From assembly GCF_012584455.1 (NCBI RefSeq), contig NZ_JABAEB010000001.1, positions 478,799 through 542,798 of the forward strand: a DNA stretch of 64,000 nt. Direction: 5' to 3'. This DNA comes from Shewanella oncorhynchi (GTDB lineage Bacteria > Pseudomonadota > Gammaproteobacteria > Enterobacterales > Shewanellaceae). Positions 28,684 to 40,008 of this stretch are shown piece after piece (the first letter of the stretch is position 1; the number at the start of each line of letters is the position of its first letter). The notes beneath the pieces are model-generated. The model worked only from the letters and a program-made list of their open reading frames with translations. It searched no databases and was not told the origin of the DNA. Made by a program: the position numbers and the translations under genes.

Positions 28684-29949
28684 ATGGCGATATCACTTAG
28701 GCGTGGTGTAACTAAATTAGCCACAGCGTCCTTGGGAACAGCGGCGGCACTGCCACATTGGCGACGTTTGATCTTTGAACGTTTATTTGGCTTTCTAGCG
28801 ATTCTCTGCGTGCCTGTATATATCACAAGTGTGTATTTATGCGTCATCGCCGATCTCTGGTTTATGGTGGTATTTGATACGCTGGCTTATCTGTTTTTAC
28901 TGCTTTTACTGTATTTTCCTAAGCTTGCTGATAGTACGCGTTTTGGCTGTGGCTGCTTGCTGGGTTTTGCTATCGGCATCGGTTTTTTAATTGCGATTGG
29001 CCCTTCGGGAGCTGGTTTTTTCTGGTTATTTATTTTCCCGCCGTTAGTCGGTATTTTTTTAGGAAATCGAGCCAGCTTATATGCCCAGTGTTTGAATGGG
29101 CTAAGTTTGGTATTGATTGGTTTTGCCTATCATTTTAATTGGCTCAATTGGCCTGAAACCCAAGGTTATAGTGTCGGTATTTGGGCCGTTGTCGTGGTCA
29201 ATTTTATCGTGACCAATGCTATGTTGACGTTAACTATTACTTATTTATTAGGTAAGTTGGCTGACGCACTCGATTCAACCTTAGCATCACGCCAAGCTAC
29301 CGTATTAGGCTTAGCTAAACTCGCCGAATACAGAGATAACGAAACGGGCGCGCATTTGCTACGTATGCGGCAGTATTCGAAAATGCTCGCGTCGCAGCGA
29401 CTACTGGCTGCCAATCCTCCAGCAGAATTGAACGAAGATTATATTCAAGACATTAGTTTGTCGGCCATTTTGCACGATATAGGTAAAGTCGGTATTGCCG
29501 ATGCGATTTTGCTTAAACCGGGTAAATTAACGCCGCAGGAGTTTGAGCAAATTAAAGCCCATCCTGTGATCGGGGGACAAGTGCTACGCAGTTTGTTGGA
29601 ATATGCGCCCCAATGTACTTTTATTCAGATGGGCCGCGATATTGCCTCGGGTCACCATGAAAAGTGGGATGGTAGTGGTTATCCCCTTGGTTTGAAAGGT
29701 GAAGATATTCCGCTTTCGGCGAGGATAGTGGCCCTAGTTGATGTTTATGACGCGCTGACTTCTCCCCGATGTTATAAGCGGCCCTTTAGCCACCAAGAGG
29801 CTATCGACTTAATTATTGAAGGCAAAGGTCAGCATTTCGACCCTGAATTAGTCGATTGTTTTATTGAAATTCATCAGGACTTTGAAGTGTTGTCTAAAGC
29901 ATCGCTGGATGATGCTTATCAGCCGATGGCACAACCTACTATGGTTTAG
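28684..29949 (+). CDS. Membrane HD-GYP domain protein, probable c-di-GMP phosphodiesterase
   Basis: 421 residues. The N-terminal half has about five to six membrane helices (about 35-200). The C-terminal HD-GYP domain (about 205-400) contains ILHDIGKVGI with the HD pair, GHHEKWDGSGYP with the GYP triplet, and IVALVDVYDALTS. HD-GYP enzymes break down c-di-GMP, and the metal-binding HD and GYP residues are intact, so activity is likely. AGAGGA precedes the ATG. It could influence the pool read by the riboswitch at 33441, about 4 kb away, but this is only a suggestion. Confidence 0.9.
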   Translation: MAISLRRGVTKLATASLGTAAALPHWRRLIFERLFGFLAILCVPVYITSVYLCVIADLWFMVVFDTLAYLFLLLLLYFPKLADSTRFGCGCLLGFAIGIGFLIAIGPSGAGFFWLFIFPPLVGIFLGNRASLYAQCLNGLSLVLIGFAYHFNWLNWPETQGYSVGIWAVVVVNFIVTNAMLTLTITYLLGKLADALDSTLASRQATVLGLAKLAEYRDNETGAHLLRMRQYSKMLASQRLLAANPPAELNEDYIQDISLSAILHDIGKVGIADAILLKPGKLTPQEFEQIKAHPVIGGQVLRSLLEYAPQCTFIQMGRDIASGHHEKWDGSGYPLGLKGEDIPLSARIVALVDVYDALTSPRCYKRPFSHQEAIDLIIEGKGQHFDPELVDCFIEIHQDFEVLSKASLDDAYQPMAQPTMV

Positions 29950-30025
29950 CGACTCATGTTTTTAAATCGTGTTTTTAAATCATGGTTTTGAAATAAGACG
30001 TGGGTTTTAAAACATACAGATAGCG

Positions 30026-30064
30026 CTAAAAAAACGCCCAATGCTAATTGCCTTGGGCGTTCTA
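30026..30064 (-). terminator. Terminator of the aminopeptidase P gene
   Basis: The stem AACGCCCAA / TTGGGCGTT (30033-30041 with 30053-30061) is followed on the minus strand by a run of seven T. It may also serve the HD-GYP gene. Confidence 0.88.
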
Positions 30065-30122
30065 TTTTATAGCGCGTAAGTGACTAAAATAACGACTTAA
30101 ATTGCTACTTATCAGCGGAGTG

Positions 30123-31910
30123 CTAAATTGCTTTAGTCACTTGAGTTAACCAAGCCAATTCATCCCCTGACATCAACGGAGAAAGTGTATTGAATACTTG
30201 CTGATGATAAGCATTAAACCAGTCTATTTCCCCTTGCGTTAACAGGCTCTTATCAATAAGGCGTGCATCCATAGGGATCATAGTCAACGCATCGAATTCA
30301 TACATTTCACGCTCAGCCCCTTTAAGTGCTTCACAGTGTTGCACTACGACGAGGTTTTCTAGGCGAATACCGAAATCGTCGGCGCGGTAGTAACCCGGCT
30401 CGTTGGAAAGCACCATGCCTGGCATCAGGGCAATAGCGTTAACATTCTTGCCTATGCGCTGCGGACCTTCGTGCACACTTAAAAAATGACCCACACCATG
30501 GCCTGTACCGTGATCGTAATCAAAACCATGTTGCCATAAATATTGGCGGGCGAATGCATCGAGCTGCTGGCCTGAGGTGCCTTTCGGGAAGCGAGCTTGG
30601 TCGAGGGCAATATGACCTTTTAGCACCAGCGTAACCATTTTTTTATGCTCATCGGTCACTTCACCTATCGCAATGGTACGGGTCACATCTGTAGTGCCAT
30701 CAATATACTGAGCGCCAGAATCCACTAAGTAGATGCTGTCCATTGTCATCATGGCTGGTGTGCCATTGTTGTGATTGTAATGGCACATAGCGGCATTAGG
30801 ACCGGCAGCTGAAATCGTGTCGAAACTTGGCTCGCGGTAACGCTCATCTTCTAGGCGAAAGCTTTCCAATTTATCCGCAAGGGTGCCTTCATCGTGCATA
30901 CGATTGGCTGCCACTTCGGCATCGAGCCATGCAAGGAATCGACTCACGGCGACGCCATCGCGGATATGGCAGGCACGCATGCCGGCCAGTTCTGCGGCGT
31001 TTTTCTGCGCTTTAGGTAAAGCGACAGGATCGATTCCAGCTATCAATTTTGCTCCTGCCTCACGGGCAATGTTTTGTGCCCAAGCGTTTGCAGAATTCGG
31101 ATCGGCAAGTAGTTTTACATCCTGCATGCTGGCGAGTGTATCGGCAAGAGATGCCTCGCCCTTAAAGCTTACGCCAGCACCAACATGCTCCTCAATGCCC
31201 TCTGGGAGTTTGCTTAAATCGGTGAAAAGCTGCATATCGCCATTGGCGTGGAGCAGGGCACTGCCGAGTACAACGGGCAGGCGCGGTACATCATTGCCGC
31301 GAATGTTGAGTAGCCAGCAGAAAGAATCTAAGGCGGCGATTAAGGCAACATCACCACCGGCTTTCTTTACTAAGGTACCAATTTCAATGCGTTTTTGCAG
31401 GCTGGTTTTACCTGCACTCTCGTTGCTAAACAAAGTGATAGGCGCGTTCGACTGTGCTGGCCGATTCTGCCAATGCAAATCGATGGGGTTTTGTTCAACT
31501 GCAACTAATTCGATTTGGGATTTATTTAAGGTTGCTTTGGCATTTTCATACCAAGCTAAGGTGTGTAAGCGCGCATCGAAACCAACGCGAGACCCTGCTG
31601 GTAGCGTGTCACATAACCACTCAATTTGTGGTGTATCGGTTAGGCTTTCATAACTGAAAAGTGTGGCATCGACTTGCAAACGAACTTGAACCGTATAGCG
31701 GCCATCGGTAAATATTGCGGCTTTATCTTTCAATACGATAGCCATACCCGCCGAACCGGTAAAGTTGGTTGCCCAGTACAAACGTTCGTTATGTGCTGGC
31801 ACATATTCGCCCAGATATTCGTCGGCACGGGGAATAATAAAAGCATCGAGATTAGCAGATGTTAATTCGTTACGAATAGCACCGAGACGGTTAGCGATTG
31901 ATTGTGACAT
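30123..31910 (-). CDS. Xaa-Pro aminopeptidase (aminopeptidase P, M24 family)
   Basis: 595 residues, the long form of aminopeptidase P with two creatinase-like N-terminal domains and a C-terminal pita-bread domain. It removes N-terminal residues that precede proline. Metal ligands are visible in YLVDSGAQYIDGTTDVTRT, GTGHGVGHFLSVHEGP and LSNEPGYY. The start is the ATG of MSQSIANRLGAIR, with GGAG upstream; an ATG eight codons earlier lacks a site. No signal peptide is seen, so it should be cytoplasmic. Confidence 0.92.
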   Translation of the reverse strand: MSQSIANRLGAIRNELTSANLDAFIIPRADEYLGEYVPAHNERLYWATNFTGSAGMAIVLKDKAAIFTDGRYTVQVRLQVDATLFSYESLTDTPQIEWLCDTLPAGSRVGFDARLHTLAWYENAKATLNKSQIELVAVEQNPIDLHWQNRPAQSNAPITLFSNESAGKTSLQKRIEIGTLVKKAGGDVALIAALDSFCWLLNIRGNDVPRLPVVLGSALLHANGDMQLFTDLSKLPEGIEEHVGAGVSFKGEASLADTLASMQDVKLLADPNSANAWAQNIAREAGAKLIAGIDPVALPKAQKNAAELAGMRACHIRDGVAVSRFLAWLDAEVAANRMHDEGTLADKLESFRLEDERYREPSFDTISAAGPNAAMCHYNHNNGTPAMMTMDSIYLVDSGAQYIDGTTDVTRTIAIGEVTDEHKKMVTLVLKGHIALDQARFPKGTSGQQLDAFARQYLWQHGFDYDHGTGHGVGHFLSVHEGPQRIGKNVNAIALMPGMVLSNEPGYYRADDFGIRLENLVVVQHCEALKGAEREMYEFDALTMIPMDARLIDKSLLTQGEIDWFNAYHQQVFNTLSPLMSGDELAWLTQVTKAI

Positions 31911-32303
31911 AAGGGCTCCAATAGTGACTGGCATGCTATGCGAGTCGGTAGGCGAAGATCACCTAAGGATGAGTAGGTTTATGTTGATTTGAGTTTTAAC
32001 CGGCTCGGATTATCGCAAGTCTAGCGCGCTAGATGCAAGGGTAGCGAATAAAGGATTTTGTATACAATCGTGAATTTGTGCAGGTAAGACGCTTGAGGTT
32101 ATGGGGTTTGTTGTTAATTTATTTATGTGATTTTGAGCATGAAAAGTGAATTAAATAAAAGGTTGGTCATGTTTTAATTAGGACTTGTTCCTTACAAATT
32201 AGCAACTTAAGTTTTATTCAATCGCTAACATTTGGACCCTATGCTAACATTTGCCATCTCTACTCGGGGTCAGAGTGGGGCACATGTATCAGTGGAGTAA
32301 GCG
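31911..32303. promoter_or_regulatory. Divergent promoter region of aminopeptidase P and ROK kinase, with repeats
   Basis: The region has a perfect 14-bp palindrome, TCTAGCGCGCTAGA, at 32020-32033. Nearer the kinase gene it has two direct copies of GCTAACATTTG at 32224-32234 and 32243-32253, 19 bases apart. The second pair could be a regulator or promoter site for the kinase. I see no coding frame. Confidence 0.5.
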
Positions 32304-33089
32304 ATGCAAATACTAACAATAGATGTGGGCGGTACCAAAGCCCTGTTCGAACTTCAGCTCGCGGGACATACAGAACAATATAAAATCCCCACAGGTGAAG
32401 GTTTTAAAATTGAAGAGTTAAATAATCAAATTGCGGCGTTTGAACGTGATTATGATTTACAGCATTACCAACTAGCGATTGCCGTACCTGGACTGGTACA
32501 AAATAATCGTTTGGTTTCTTGTAAATCTTTACCTGGACTCAATGGATTGAGCTTCGATACAGTCAAAACCCAGGGTGAGCTTAAGTTTATCTGCAACGAT
32601 ATCGATGCGGGTATGCAAGCGACTTGTGATGCCAAATATGCCTGTGAGTTATTGGTCATGTGCGGCACTGGGATCGGTATGTCTATTGCTTTTAATGGAC
32701 AAGTCTTTACGGGAGCGACGGGCGTGGCGGGGGAGTTGGGGCCTTGTCGCGTGATGACAGAATCTGGCGAGTTTAGTTTAGAGCAACTGGCCAGTGGCGA
32801 TTCAGTGCGCAGCCGCAAAATCTCCACTCAGGATGATTTATATCGCGCGGGCAGTTATCTCGGCATGGGATTAGCGTGGGCGGTTAATTTATTTAATCCC
32901 AATCGAATTTGGCTTGCTGGCGGTATGATGAATAGCGCTCCTTACTACAAAGGCTGTCTCGAAAGCTTAAAGCAAATGGCATTGAGCGCGCCCTTAGCTG
33001 AGATGAAAATCAATCGTGTCGATGATATGGAGACCTTGGTTTGCCGCGGTTTATCTGTGATGCTCGCAAGGGACTACCCCCGCGCATAA
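32304..33089 (+). CDS. ROK family sugar kinase-like protein
   Basis: 261 residues, shorter than the usual 290-320 of ROK kinases. The phosphate-binding motif DVGGTK is at residues 7-12, and CGTGIGMSIAFNGQ and GVAGELG follow. The usual H of the GE-x-GH motif is replaced by GELGPC, and the CxCGxxGC zinc motif is absent (SGEFSLEQLASG stands at that place). Substrate is therefore hard to guess: glucose, N-acetylglucosamine or another hexose are all possible. GGAG precedes the ATG. It lies upstream of the chitinase but has its own terminator and no matching NagR-like operator. Confidence 0.8.
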   Translation: MQILTIDVGGTKALFELQLAGHTEQYKIPTGEGFKIEELNNQIAAFERDYDLQHYQLAIAVPGLVQNNRLVSCKSLPGLNGLSFDTVKTQGELKFICNDIDAGMQATCDAKYACELLVMCGTGIGMSIAFNGQVFTGATGVAGELGPCRVMTESGEFSLEQLASGDSVRSRKISTQDDLYRAGSYLGMGLAWAVNLFNPNRIWLAGGMMNSAPYYKGCLESLKQMALSAPLAEMKINRVDDMETLVCRGLSVMLARDYPRA

Positions 33090-33205
33090 GAATAATAAAT
33101 GCCCCGCGCATAAGGATCATAATGTTGCTCGACAATGGTTTGCGCCATGAATGTTTAGTGATTGAGGTTTAGCTGCATAAGCGACGTAAATTGTGAAATA
33201 CAAAG

Positions 33206-33248
33206 CAGGACTTATGATGCCTTTGGCATATCGAGTCCTGTTTTTTTT
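33206..33248 (+). terminator. Terminator of the ROK kinase gene
   Basis: The stem CAGGACT / AGTCCTG (33206-33212 with 33234-33240) encloses an inner stem ATGCC / GGCAT and is followed by eight T. Confidence 0.9.
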
Positions 33249-33382
33249 ATTCTTAAAGTATTCAGATAATCCTCATTATCCAAAGTAAATATTAGCGATA
33301 GTTTAATTTGCATAATTCCTTTCTTATCAGATGCCTAGTTCTATTTACGATTTTAGCCAATAACACAGTTGATAATATTTTG

Positions 33383-33412
33383 TTGCAATTTTATTGCGCT
33401 TACGCTTATGCT
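33383..33412 (+). promoter_or_regulatory. Candidate sigma-70 promoter of the chitinase gene
   Basis: A -35-like TTGCAA (33383-33388) and a -10-like TATGCT (33407-33412) are 18 bases apart. Transcription would start at about 33419, at the edge of the operator palindrome and just before the riboswitch. Confidence 0.5.
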
Positions 33413-33420
33413 GATATTTG

Positions 33421-33440
33421 CAATGACAACGTTGTCATTG
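33421..33440. promoter_or_regulatory. 20-bp perfect palindrome, NagR-like LacI-family operator
   Basis: CAATGACAACGTTGTCATTG is perfectly symmetric. Its core fits the site I recall for NagR, the LacI-family repressor of chitin and N-acetylglucosamine genes in Shewanella and Xanthomonas (AATGACA-N-CG-N-TGTCATT). It lies just downstream of the candidate promoter, where a bound repressor would block transcription. The regulator gene is not in this window. Confidence 0.75.
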
Positions 33441-33528
33441 TGTGTAAAAGGCAAACCAGTTGAAAAACTGGGACGCAAAGCCTCCGGTCTAAGGGTTCGT
33501 CTGTACCTATGATAGCGGGGATACCACA
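33441..33528 (+). ncRNA. Cyclic di-GMP-I (GEMM) riboswitch
   Basis: The conserved parts of the GEMM-I aptamer are present in order: P1 closing bases TGTG/CACA (33441-33444 with 33525-33528), GGCAAACC, a P2-type stem CCAGTT/AACTGG capped by the GNRA tetraloop GAAA (33456-33471), GACGCAAAGCCTCCGG, CTAAGG, and TAGCGGGGATACC in the 3' arm. It sits in the chitinase leader. The expression platform between 33529 and 33641 is not clear, so whether c-di-GMP turns expression on or off cannot be read. Confidence 0.93.
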
Positions 33529-33632
33529 GGTTTTTCTTCGTGCAGTTGTCAGTCGTTTTGCATGGTTTTAAGAGAGTGTTGTTTCCTGTCTACGCTTTGT
33601 TTGCCTTATTGATTCATATAAAAATTCAATAG

Positions 33633-36248
<2,616 letters not shown>

Positions 36249-36282
36249 TTATCCAAAATTTTGATATTATTGGTTAAAAAAT

Positions 36283-36312
36283 AAAGCCCTGCGAAGATTC
36301 AGGGCTTTTTTC
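36283..36312. terminator. Bidirectional terminator after the chitinase gene
   Basis: The perfect 9-bp stem AAAGCCCTG / CAGGGCTTT with an 8-base loop is followed by T on the plus strand. An A-rich left flank gives a T-run on the minus strand. Confidence 0.9.
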
Positions 36313-36380
36313 TTTATTAAGCGTTAGGTTTTTTTATGAATACAGCCGAATGCGTTAAGACAGACTCATTGAAGACTGAT

Positions 36381-36851
36381 TTAATCAATCTTAAGCAGTT
36401 CCACATCAAAAATTAACACAGAACCACCACCAATCTTGCCCGTGCTACGGTTACCGTAGGCGAGTTCACTGGGAATAAAAAACCGCATTTTATCGCCAAC
36501 AACCATAAGCTGTACGCCCTCAGTCCAACCTTTAATCACCCGATTAAGCGGAAATGCGATGGGTTCGCCGCGATCAACCGAACTGTCAAACACAGTACCG
36601 TCAATCAAAGTGCCATGGTAATGGACTGTCACTGTATCGCTGGCTTTAGGATGAACTGTGCCATCGCCCTGAGTTAATACTTGATATTGCAAACCTGAAG
36701 CAGTGGTGACCACATCTTCTTTGGTTTTGTTTTGTGTTAAAAACTCATTGCCTAAACGGATATTTTCTTGGGCGGCTTTTTGGCCGTTCATCGAGGTAAA
36801 GAAGTAAAAAATCACCCCAGCAATCACCACAACGGCAAGTAACATTTTCAT
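36381..36851 (-). CDS. FKBP-type peptidyl-prolyl cis-trans isomerase
   Basis: 156 residues. A single hydrophobic N-terminal segment (LLAVVVIAGVIFYFF) is probably an uncleaved anchor facing the periplasm. The FKBP domain starts at about residue 50: VTVHYHGTLIDGTVFDSSVDRGEPIAFPL, VIKGWTEGVQLM, and IPSELAYGN are all canonical. It speeds proline isomerisation during folding of exported proteins. It converges on the chitinase gene but has its own promoter. Confidence 0.92.
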   Translation of the reverse strand: MKMLLAVVVIAGVIFYFFTSMNGQKAAQENIRLGNEFLTQNKTKEDVVTTASGLQYQVLTQGDGTVHPKASDTVTVHYHGTLIDGTVFDSSVDRGEPIAFPLNRVIKGWTEGVQLMVVGDKMRFFIPSELAYGNRSTGKIGGGSVLIFDVELLKID

Positions 36852-37101
36852 ATAAAGAGCACCTTAGTTAATTTTTGCCATATTATCAGTTTTTTAGCAT
36901 CAGATGCTATCGGCACTCGCGTGTGCGTTGAGCGGGATATCTGGTGCTACCAGTTCAAACCGTTAAAAACTCCCTCAAGACTTTATCCTGCTTTAGAGAT
37001 CGCTTAATCTGTTGGCTTAAGACTCAATTAAAATTCAATAAAAACAAATAAGAACTAGGGCGTGTTGACGTTTTAGTTCAGATAATAAACAAGGAAAGTC
37101 T

Positions 37102-38457
37102 ATGTTAAACAAAGCGGCAAAACCTCTGGTCAAACTCGTCGACCGATATCTACCCGATCCCTATATTTTCGTGCTTTTACTTACCTTAGTCGTATTAATT
37201 GCTGCTGTGGTTGCCGAACATAAAACCCCGCTGGAAGTCATCAATTATTGGGGCGATGGCTTTTGGACGCTGTTAAGTTTTTCGATGCAGATGCTGTTAG
37301 TGCTGGTTGCAGGATTTATGTTGGCAAGCTCGCCGCCGATTAAAAAGCTGCTCGATGCCATTGCTGGATTGGCTAAGTCGGCACCACAAGCCATTATTTT
37401 AGTGACTTTGGTGTCACTGGCCGCCAGTTGGATTAACTGGGGTTTTGGGCTAGTGGTGGGCGCGTTATTTGCCAAAGCCTTAGCTCGCAAAGTAAAAGTG
37501 GATTATCGGCTGCTGGTCGCCAGCGCCTATTCCGGCTTTGTGGTTTGGCATGGTGGGCTTGCGGGTTCGATCCCATTAACCATAGCGACGGCGGGGCATT
37601 TCTCTGAACCGCAAATCGGTATCATCCCCACCAGTGACACCATTTTCGCGAGTTATAATTTATTGTTAGTGGCAATTCTGTTTGTGGTCATGCCCTTAGT
37701 GAATCGCTTTATGTTGCCTGAAGATAAGGACAGTGTTTATGTTGACCCAAGCGCCCTTGATGACAAAGACGCTGAACTTGATGCTTCGGCGTTAGAGCTT
37801 AACTCTGCAAATATGAGCGAGCGTCAGCCTGAAAGCCGTCCTGCGGATAAGTTAGAAAATAGCCGTTTACTCGGCTGGAGCGTTGGTGGCGCTGGGCTTG
37901 TATATTTAGGTTATTACTTTTGGGTGCAGGGCGGCAGCTTAAACCTCAATTTAGTGAATTTCTTATTTCTGTTCCTCGCCATACTGTTACATCAAACACC
38001 ACGCAGTTTATTAACCAGCTTGAATGAGGCCATTAAGGGCGGCGCAGGTATTGTTATCCAATTTCCCTTTTATGCGGGCATTATGGCCGTGATGGTGCAA
38101 TCGGGTTTAGCTCAAAGTATTTCGGAAGGTTTTGTGGCCATCGCTAGTGCCGAGAGCCTGCCATTTTGGAGCTTTATCAGTGCAGGAATTGTGAATATTT
38201 TTGTGCCATCGGGAGGTGGCCAATGGGCGGTGCAGGCACCGATTATGTTACCCGCCGCACAGGCTTTAGGTGCAGATGTCGCTCGGGTCGCAATGGCCGT
38301 TGCTTGGGGAGATGCGTGGACTAACTTGATTCAACCTTTCTGGGCACTGCCCGTGCTGGCGATTGCAGGCTTAAAAGCGCGGGATATTATGGGCTTTTGT
38401 TTAATGCAATTGATGATCACTGGTGTGATTATCAGTATCGCATTGAGCTGGTTTTAA
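37102..38457 (+). CDS. atoE: Short-chain fatty acid transporter, AtoE family
   Basis: 451 residues with about ten to twelve predicted membrane helices. A charged loop at about 205-250 is low in complexity. Motifs of the AtoE family are visible: LPDPYIFVLLLTL, SWINWGFGLVVGALFAK, HGGLAGSIPL, and PSGGGQWAVQAPIMLPAA. AtoE-like proteins carry short-chain fatty acids such as butyrate or acetoacetate across the inner membrane. No ato degradation genes flank it. AAGGA precedes the ATG, and a terminator follows. Confidence 0.9.
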   Translation: MLNKAAKPLVKLVDRYLPDPYIFVLLLTLVVLIAAVVAEHKTPLEVINYWGDGFWTLLSFSMQMLLVLVAGFMLASSPPIKKLLDAIAGLAKSAPQAIILVTLVSLAASWINWGFGLVVGALFAKALARKVKVDYRLLVASAYSGFVVWHGGLAGSIPLTIATAGHFSEPQIGIIPTSDTIFASYNLLLVAILFVVMPLVNRFMLPEDKDSVYVDPSALDDKDAELDASALELNSANMSERQPESRPADKLENSRLLGWSVGGAGLVYLGYYFWVQGGSLNLNLVNFLFLFLAILLHQTPRSLLTSLNEAIKGGAGIVIQFPFYAGIMAVMVQSGLAQSISEGFVAIASAESLPFWSFISAGIVNIFVPSGGGQWAVQAPIMLPAAQALGADVARVAMAVAWGDAWTNLIQPFWALPVLAIAGLKARDIMGFCLMQLMITGVIISIALSWF

Positions 38458-38498
38458 AGGCAAAGTGGCAGCCAATTTTGCATTTTAGAGTAAAGTGT

Positions 38499-38524
38499 AG
38501 GGCAATTTTAAATTGCCCTTTTTA
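38499..38524. terminator. Bidirectional terminator between atoE and the HPP gene
   Basis: The stem AGGGCAAT / ATTGCCCT (38499-38506 with 38512-38519) is followed by T on the plus strand and by an AT-rich flank on the other. Confidence 0.85.
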
Positions 38525-38538
38525 TTGGCGATGAATGA

Positions 38539-39018
38539 TTAAAACCACTTTTGTGGGTATTGTCGGCGGCAAAGTAAGTTGTGATACAGCCAACCAAAAG
38601 CCAGAATGAGTGCAACACCACTGGCGACGGGCATATACAGAAAATCCCAGTGCTGCGCCGTGAGCATAACGACCAGAGGATTTGCTCCCGCTGGTGGATG
38701 CACAGTATGAGTTAACATCATAACCGCTATGCCTAATCCGACCGCAAGCCCTAAGGCTAGCGGGGATACTCCTAAAGTATTTAGAATGATCAGTCCAACC
38801 AAACTTGTGAGTAAGTGGCCGCAGAAAATGTTTCTCGGTTGAGCGAGTGGACTTTCTGGCAAGGCAAACAACAACACCATAGTGGCACCAAAGGGGGCCA
38901 TCAACCAAATGGTTTGCGGTGTTAGCTGTTCAAGCGTCGCTAAACTACTGATACACAACGTGGCTCCACACCCTGCGAGCAAGGCCATCTTTAGATTCTG
39001 TGGATTGATTCTTTGCAT
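38539..39018 (-). CDS. HPP family membrane protein
   Basis: About 159 residues with four predicted membrane helices. The motif THTVHPPAGANPL gives the family its name, and WLMAPFGATMVLLFALPESPLAQPRN is also typical. Some HPP proteins in cyanobacteria and plants take up nitrite; the role here is unknown. I use the ATG at 39018, which has GGGAG five bases upstream. It is divergent from a TetR-type regulator gene with paired operators in between, so it is a likely target of that regulator. Confidence 0.87.
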   Translation of the reverse strand: MQRINPQNLKMALLAGCGATLCISSLATLEQLTPQTIWLMAPFGATMVLLFALPESPLAQPRNIFCGHLLTSLVGLIILNTLGVSPLALGLAVGLGIAVMMLTHTVHPPAGANPLVVMLTAQHWDFLYMPVASGVALILAFGWLYHNLLCRRQYPQKWF

Positions 39019-39163
39019 CTTTTCTCCCATTAATGGCTTGTGTTAAGCCCTTATTTTGATAATGAATTGTGGACGTGAATGTTCAGCAAACCATCGCCGC
39101 TAACATGCCGTGGTGTTCCGTGTTCACTCTTGATTTCACTATTAACTTAATTTAGTTACCGAA

Positions 39164-39228
39164 GTAGACAAATTTGTCTACCGATGTGAATGTTCTCACG
39201 AGTAGACTGACTTGTCTACTCGTGAGAA
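39164..39228. promoter_or_regulatory. Two tandem operator palindromes, GTAGAC-N6-GTCTAC
   Basis: Site 1 is the perfect 18-bp palindrome GTAGACAAATTTGTCTAC (39164-39181). Site 2 has the same arms, GTAGAC-TGACTT-GTCTAC, centred 38 bases downstream. Its arms extend to 15 bases on each side (39193-39228). Both lie between the divergent HPP and TetR genes and are likely bound by the TetR protein. Confidence 0.8.
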
Positions 39229-39294
39229 GATAGGACTCATATTTGTTAGCTAAGATTTGCTAACGAATGTTTACCAAAGAAGAGGAATGAGTTG

Positions 39295-39909
39295 ATGCAG
39301 GGCACTGAGATTCAGGCAGGTACGCCATCGGATAAACGGCAGCAATTGGTCACTACCGCATTTAAACTGTTTTATTTTCAAAGTGTGCATGGGGTGGGGA
39401 TTAACCAGATTTTGCAGGAATCGGCGATCGCCAAAAAAACTCTGTACCACCACTTTGCCAGTAAAGATGAGTTAGTTGAAGCCGTGGTTCGCTATCGTGA
39501 TGAGGTATTTTATCAATGGCTTAGCGAGCGAGTGAACGCATTGCCAGCGGGACGGGAGGGCATTGGTGGGTTATTTATCGCGCTCGATGATTGGTTTAAT
39601 CAAAGAGTGCCGCAACTGTGTGAGTTTCGCGGCTGTTTTTTTATCAATGTCAGCGCCGAATTTACTGAGCCGAGCCATCCAGTGCACCAACTCTGCGCCC
39701 TGCATAAACAGCGAGTGGCGAGTTTAATTGAACAGCAAGTATCGGCATTGGGGTTGCCAGAAGCTAAGACCCAATTTCTCGTTGCGGCAATAGGTTTACT
39801 CAAAGAGGGGGCGATAGTGTCGGCGCAACTAAAAGGTGACACTCAGTCAGCACTGTTGGCGTTGTCTGTGGTTGAGCAGTTGATCGATGCCGCGACTCAT
39901 GCTGCTTAG
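39295..39909 (+). CDS. TetR/AcrR family transcriptional regulator
   Basis: 204 residues. The N-terminal helix-turn-helix domain (about 12-65) reads LVTTAFKLFYFQSVHGVGINQILQESAIAKKTLYHHFASKDELVEAVV. The C-terminal part is helical and carries the ligand pocket; it includes CEFRGCFFINVSAEF with two cysteines. This is the LmrA/YxaF-like group. The ATG at 39295 has GAGGA upstream. The two GTAGAC operators in front of it suggest self-repression together with control of the divergent HPP gene. The ligand is unknown. Confidence 0.9.
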   Translation: MQGTEIQAGTPSDKRQQLVTTAFKLFYFQSVHGVGINQILQESAIAKKTLYHHFASKDELVEAVVRYRDEVFYQWLSERVNALPAGREGIGGLFIALDDWFNQRVPQLCEFRGCFFINVSAEFTEPSHPVHQLCALHKQRVASLIEQQVSALGLPEAKTQFLVAAIGLLKEGAIVSAQLKGDTQSALLALSVVEQLIDAATHAA

Positions 39910-39949
39910 AGTGCCACCCTCAGATGGCGATTCTTAGATAAGGCACCTC

Positions 39950-40008
39950 ATATAAAAGCCTTTGTATAAAAGCCCTTACATAAAAGCTCTTACATAAGAG
40001 CATTAGAT
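39950..40008. repeat. Short degenerate tandem repeat
   Basis: Three to four copies of a unit of about 15 bases, of the form TATAAAAGCCCTTAC, run head to tail past the ends of the TetR and DUF1294 genes. The last copies can fold into a small hairpin (39986-40001). Confidence 0.6.
39986..40001 (-). terminator. Weak possible terminator of the DUF418-DUF1294 operon
   Basis: GCTCT-TACATA-AGAGC folds into a short hairpin, followed on the minus strand by TTTTATG. The stem is weak and is part of a tandem repeat. Confidence 0.4.

Noticed and set aside
30883..31653. 256-codon open frame antisense to aminopeptidase P
   Set aside because: The M24 gene on the other strand is complete with its metal ligands. 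This frame is a composition shadow rich in Ser, Ala and Pro.
38522..38908. 128-codon minus-strand frame overlapping the HPP gene
   Set aside because: The HPP frame carries the family motif and membrane helices. The alternative is a frame-shifted shadow.
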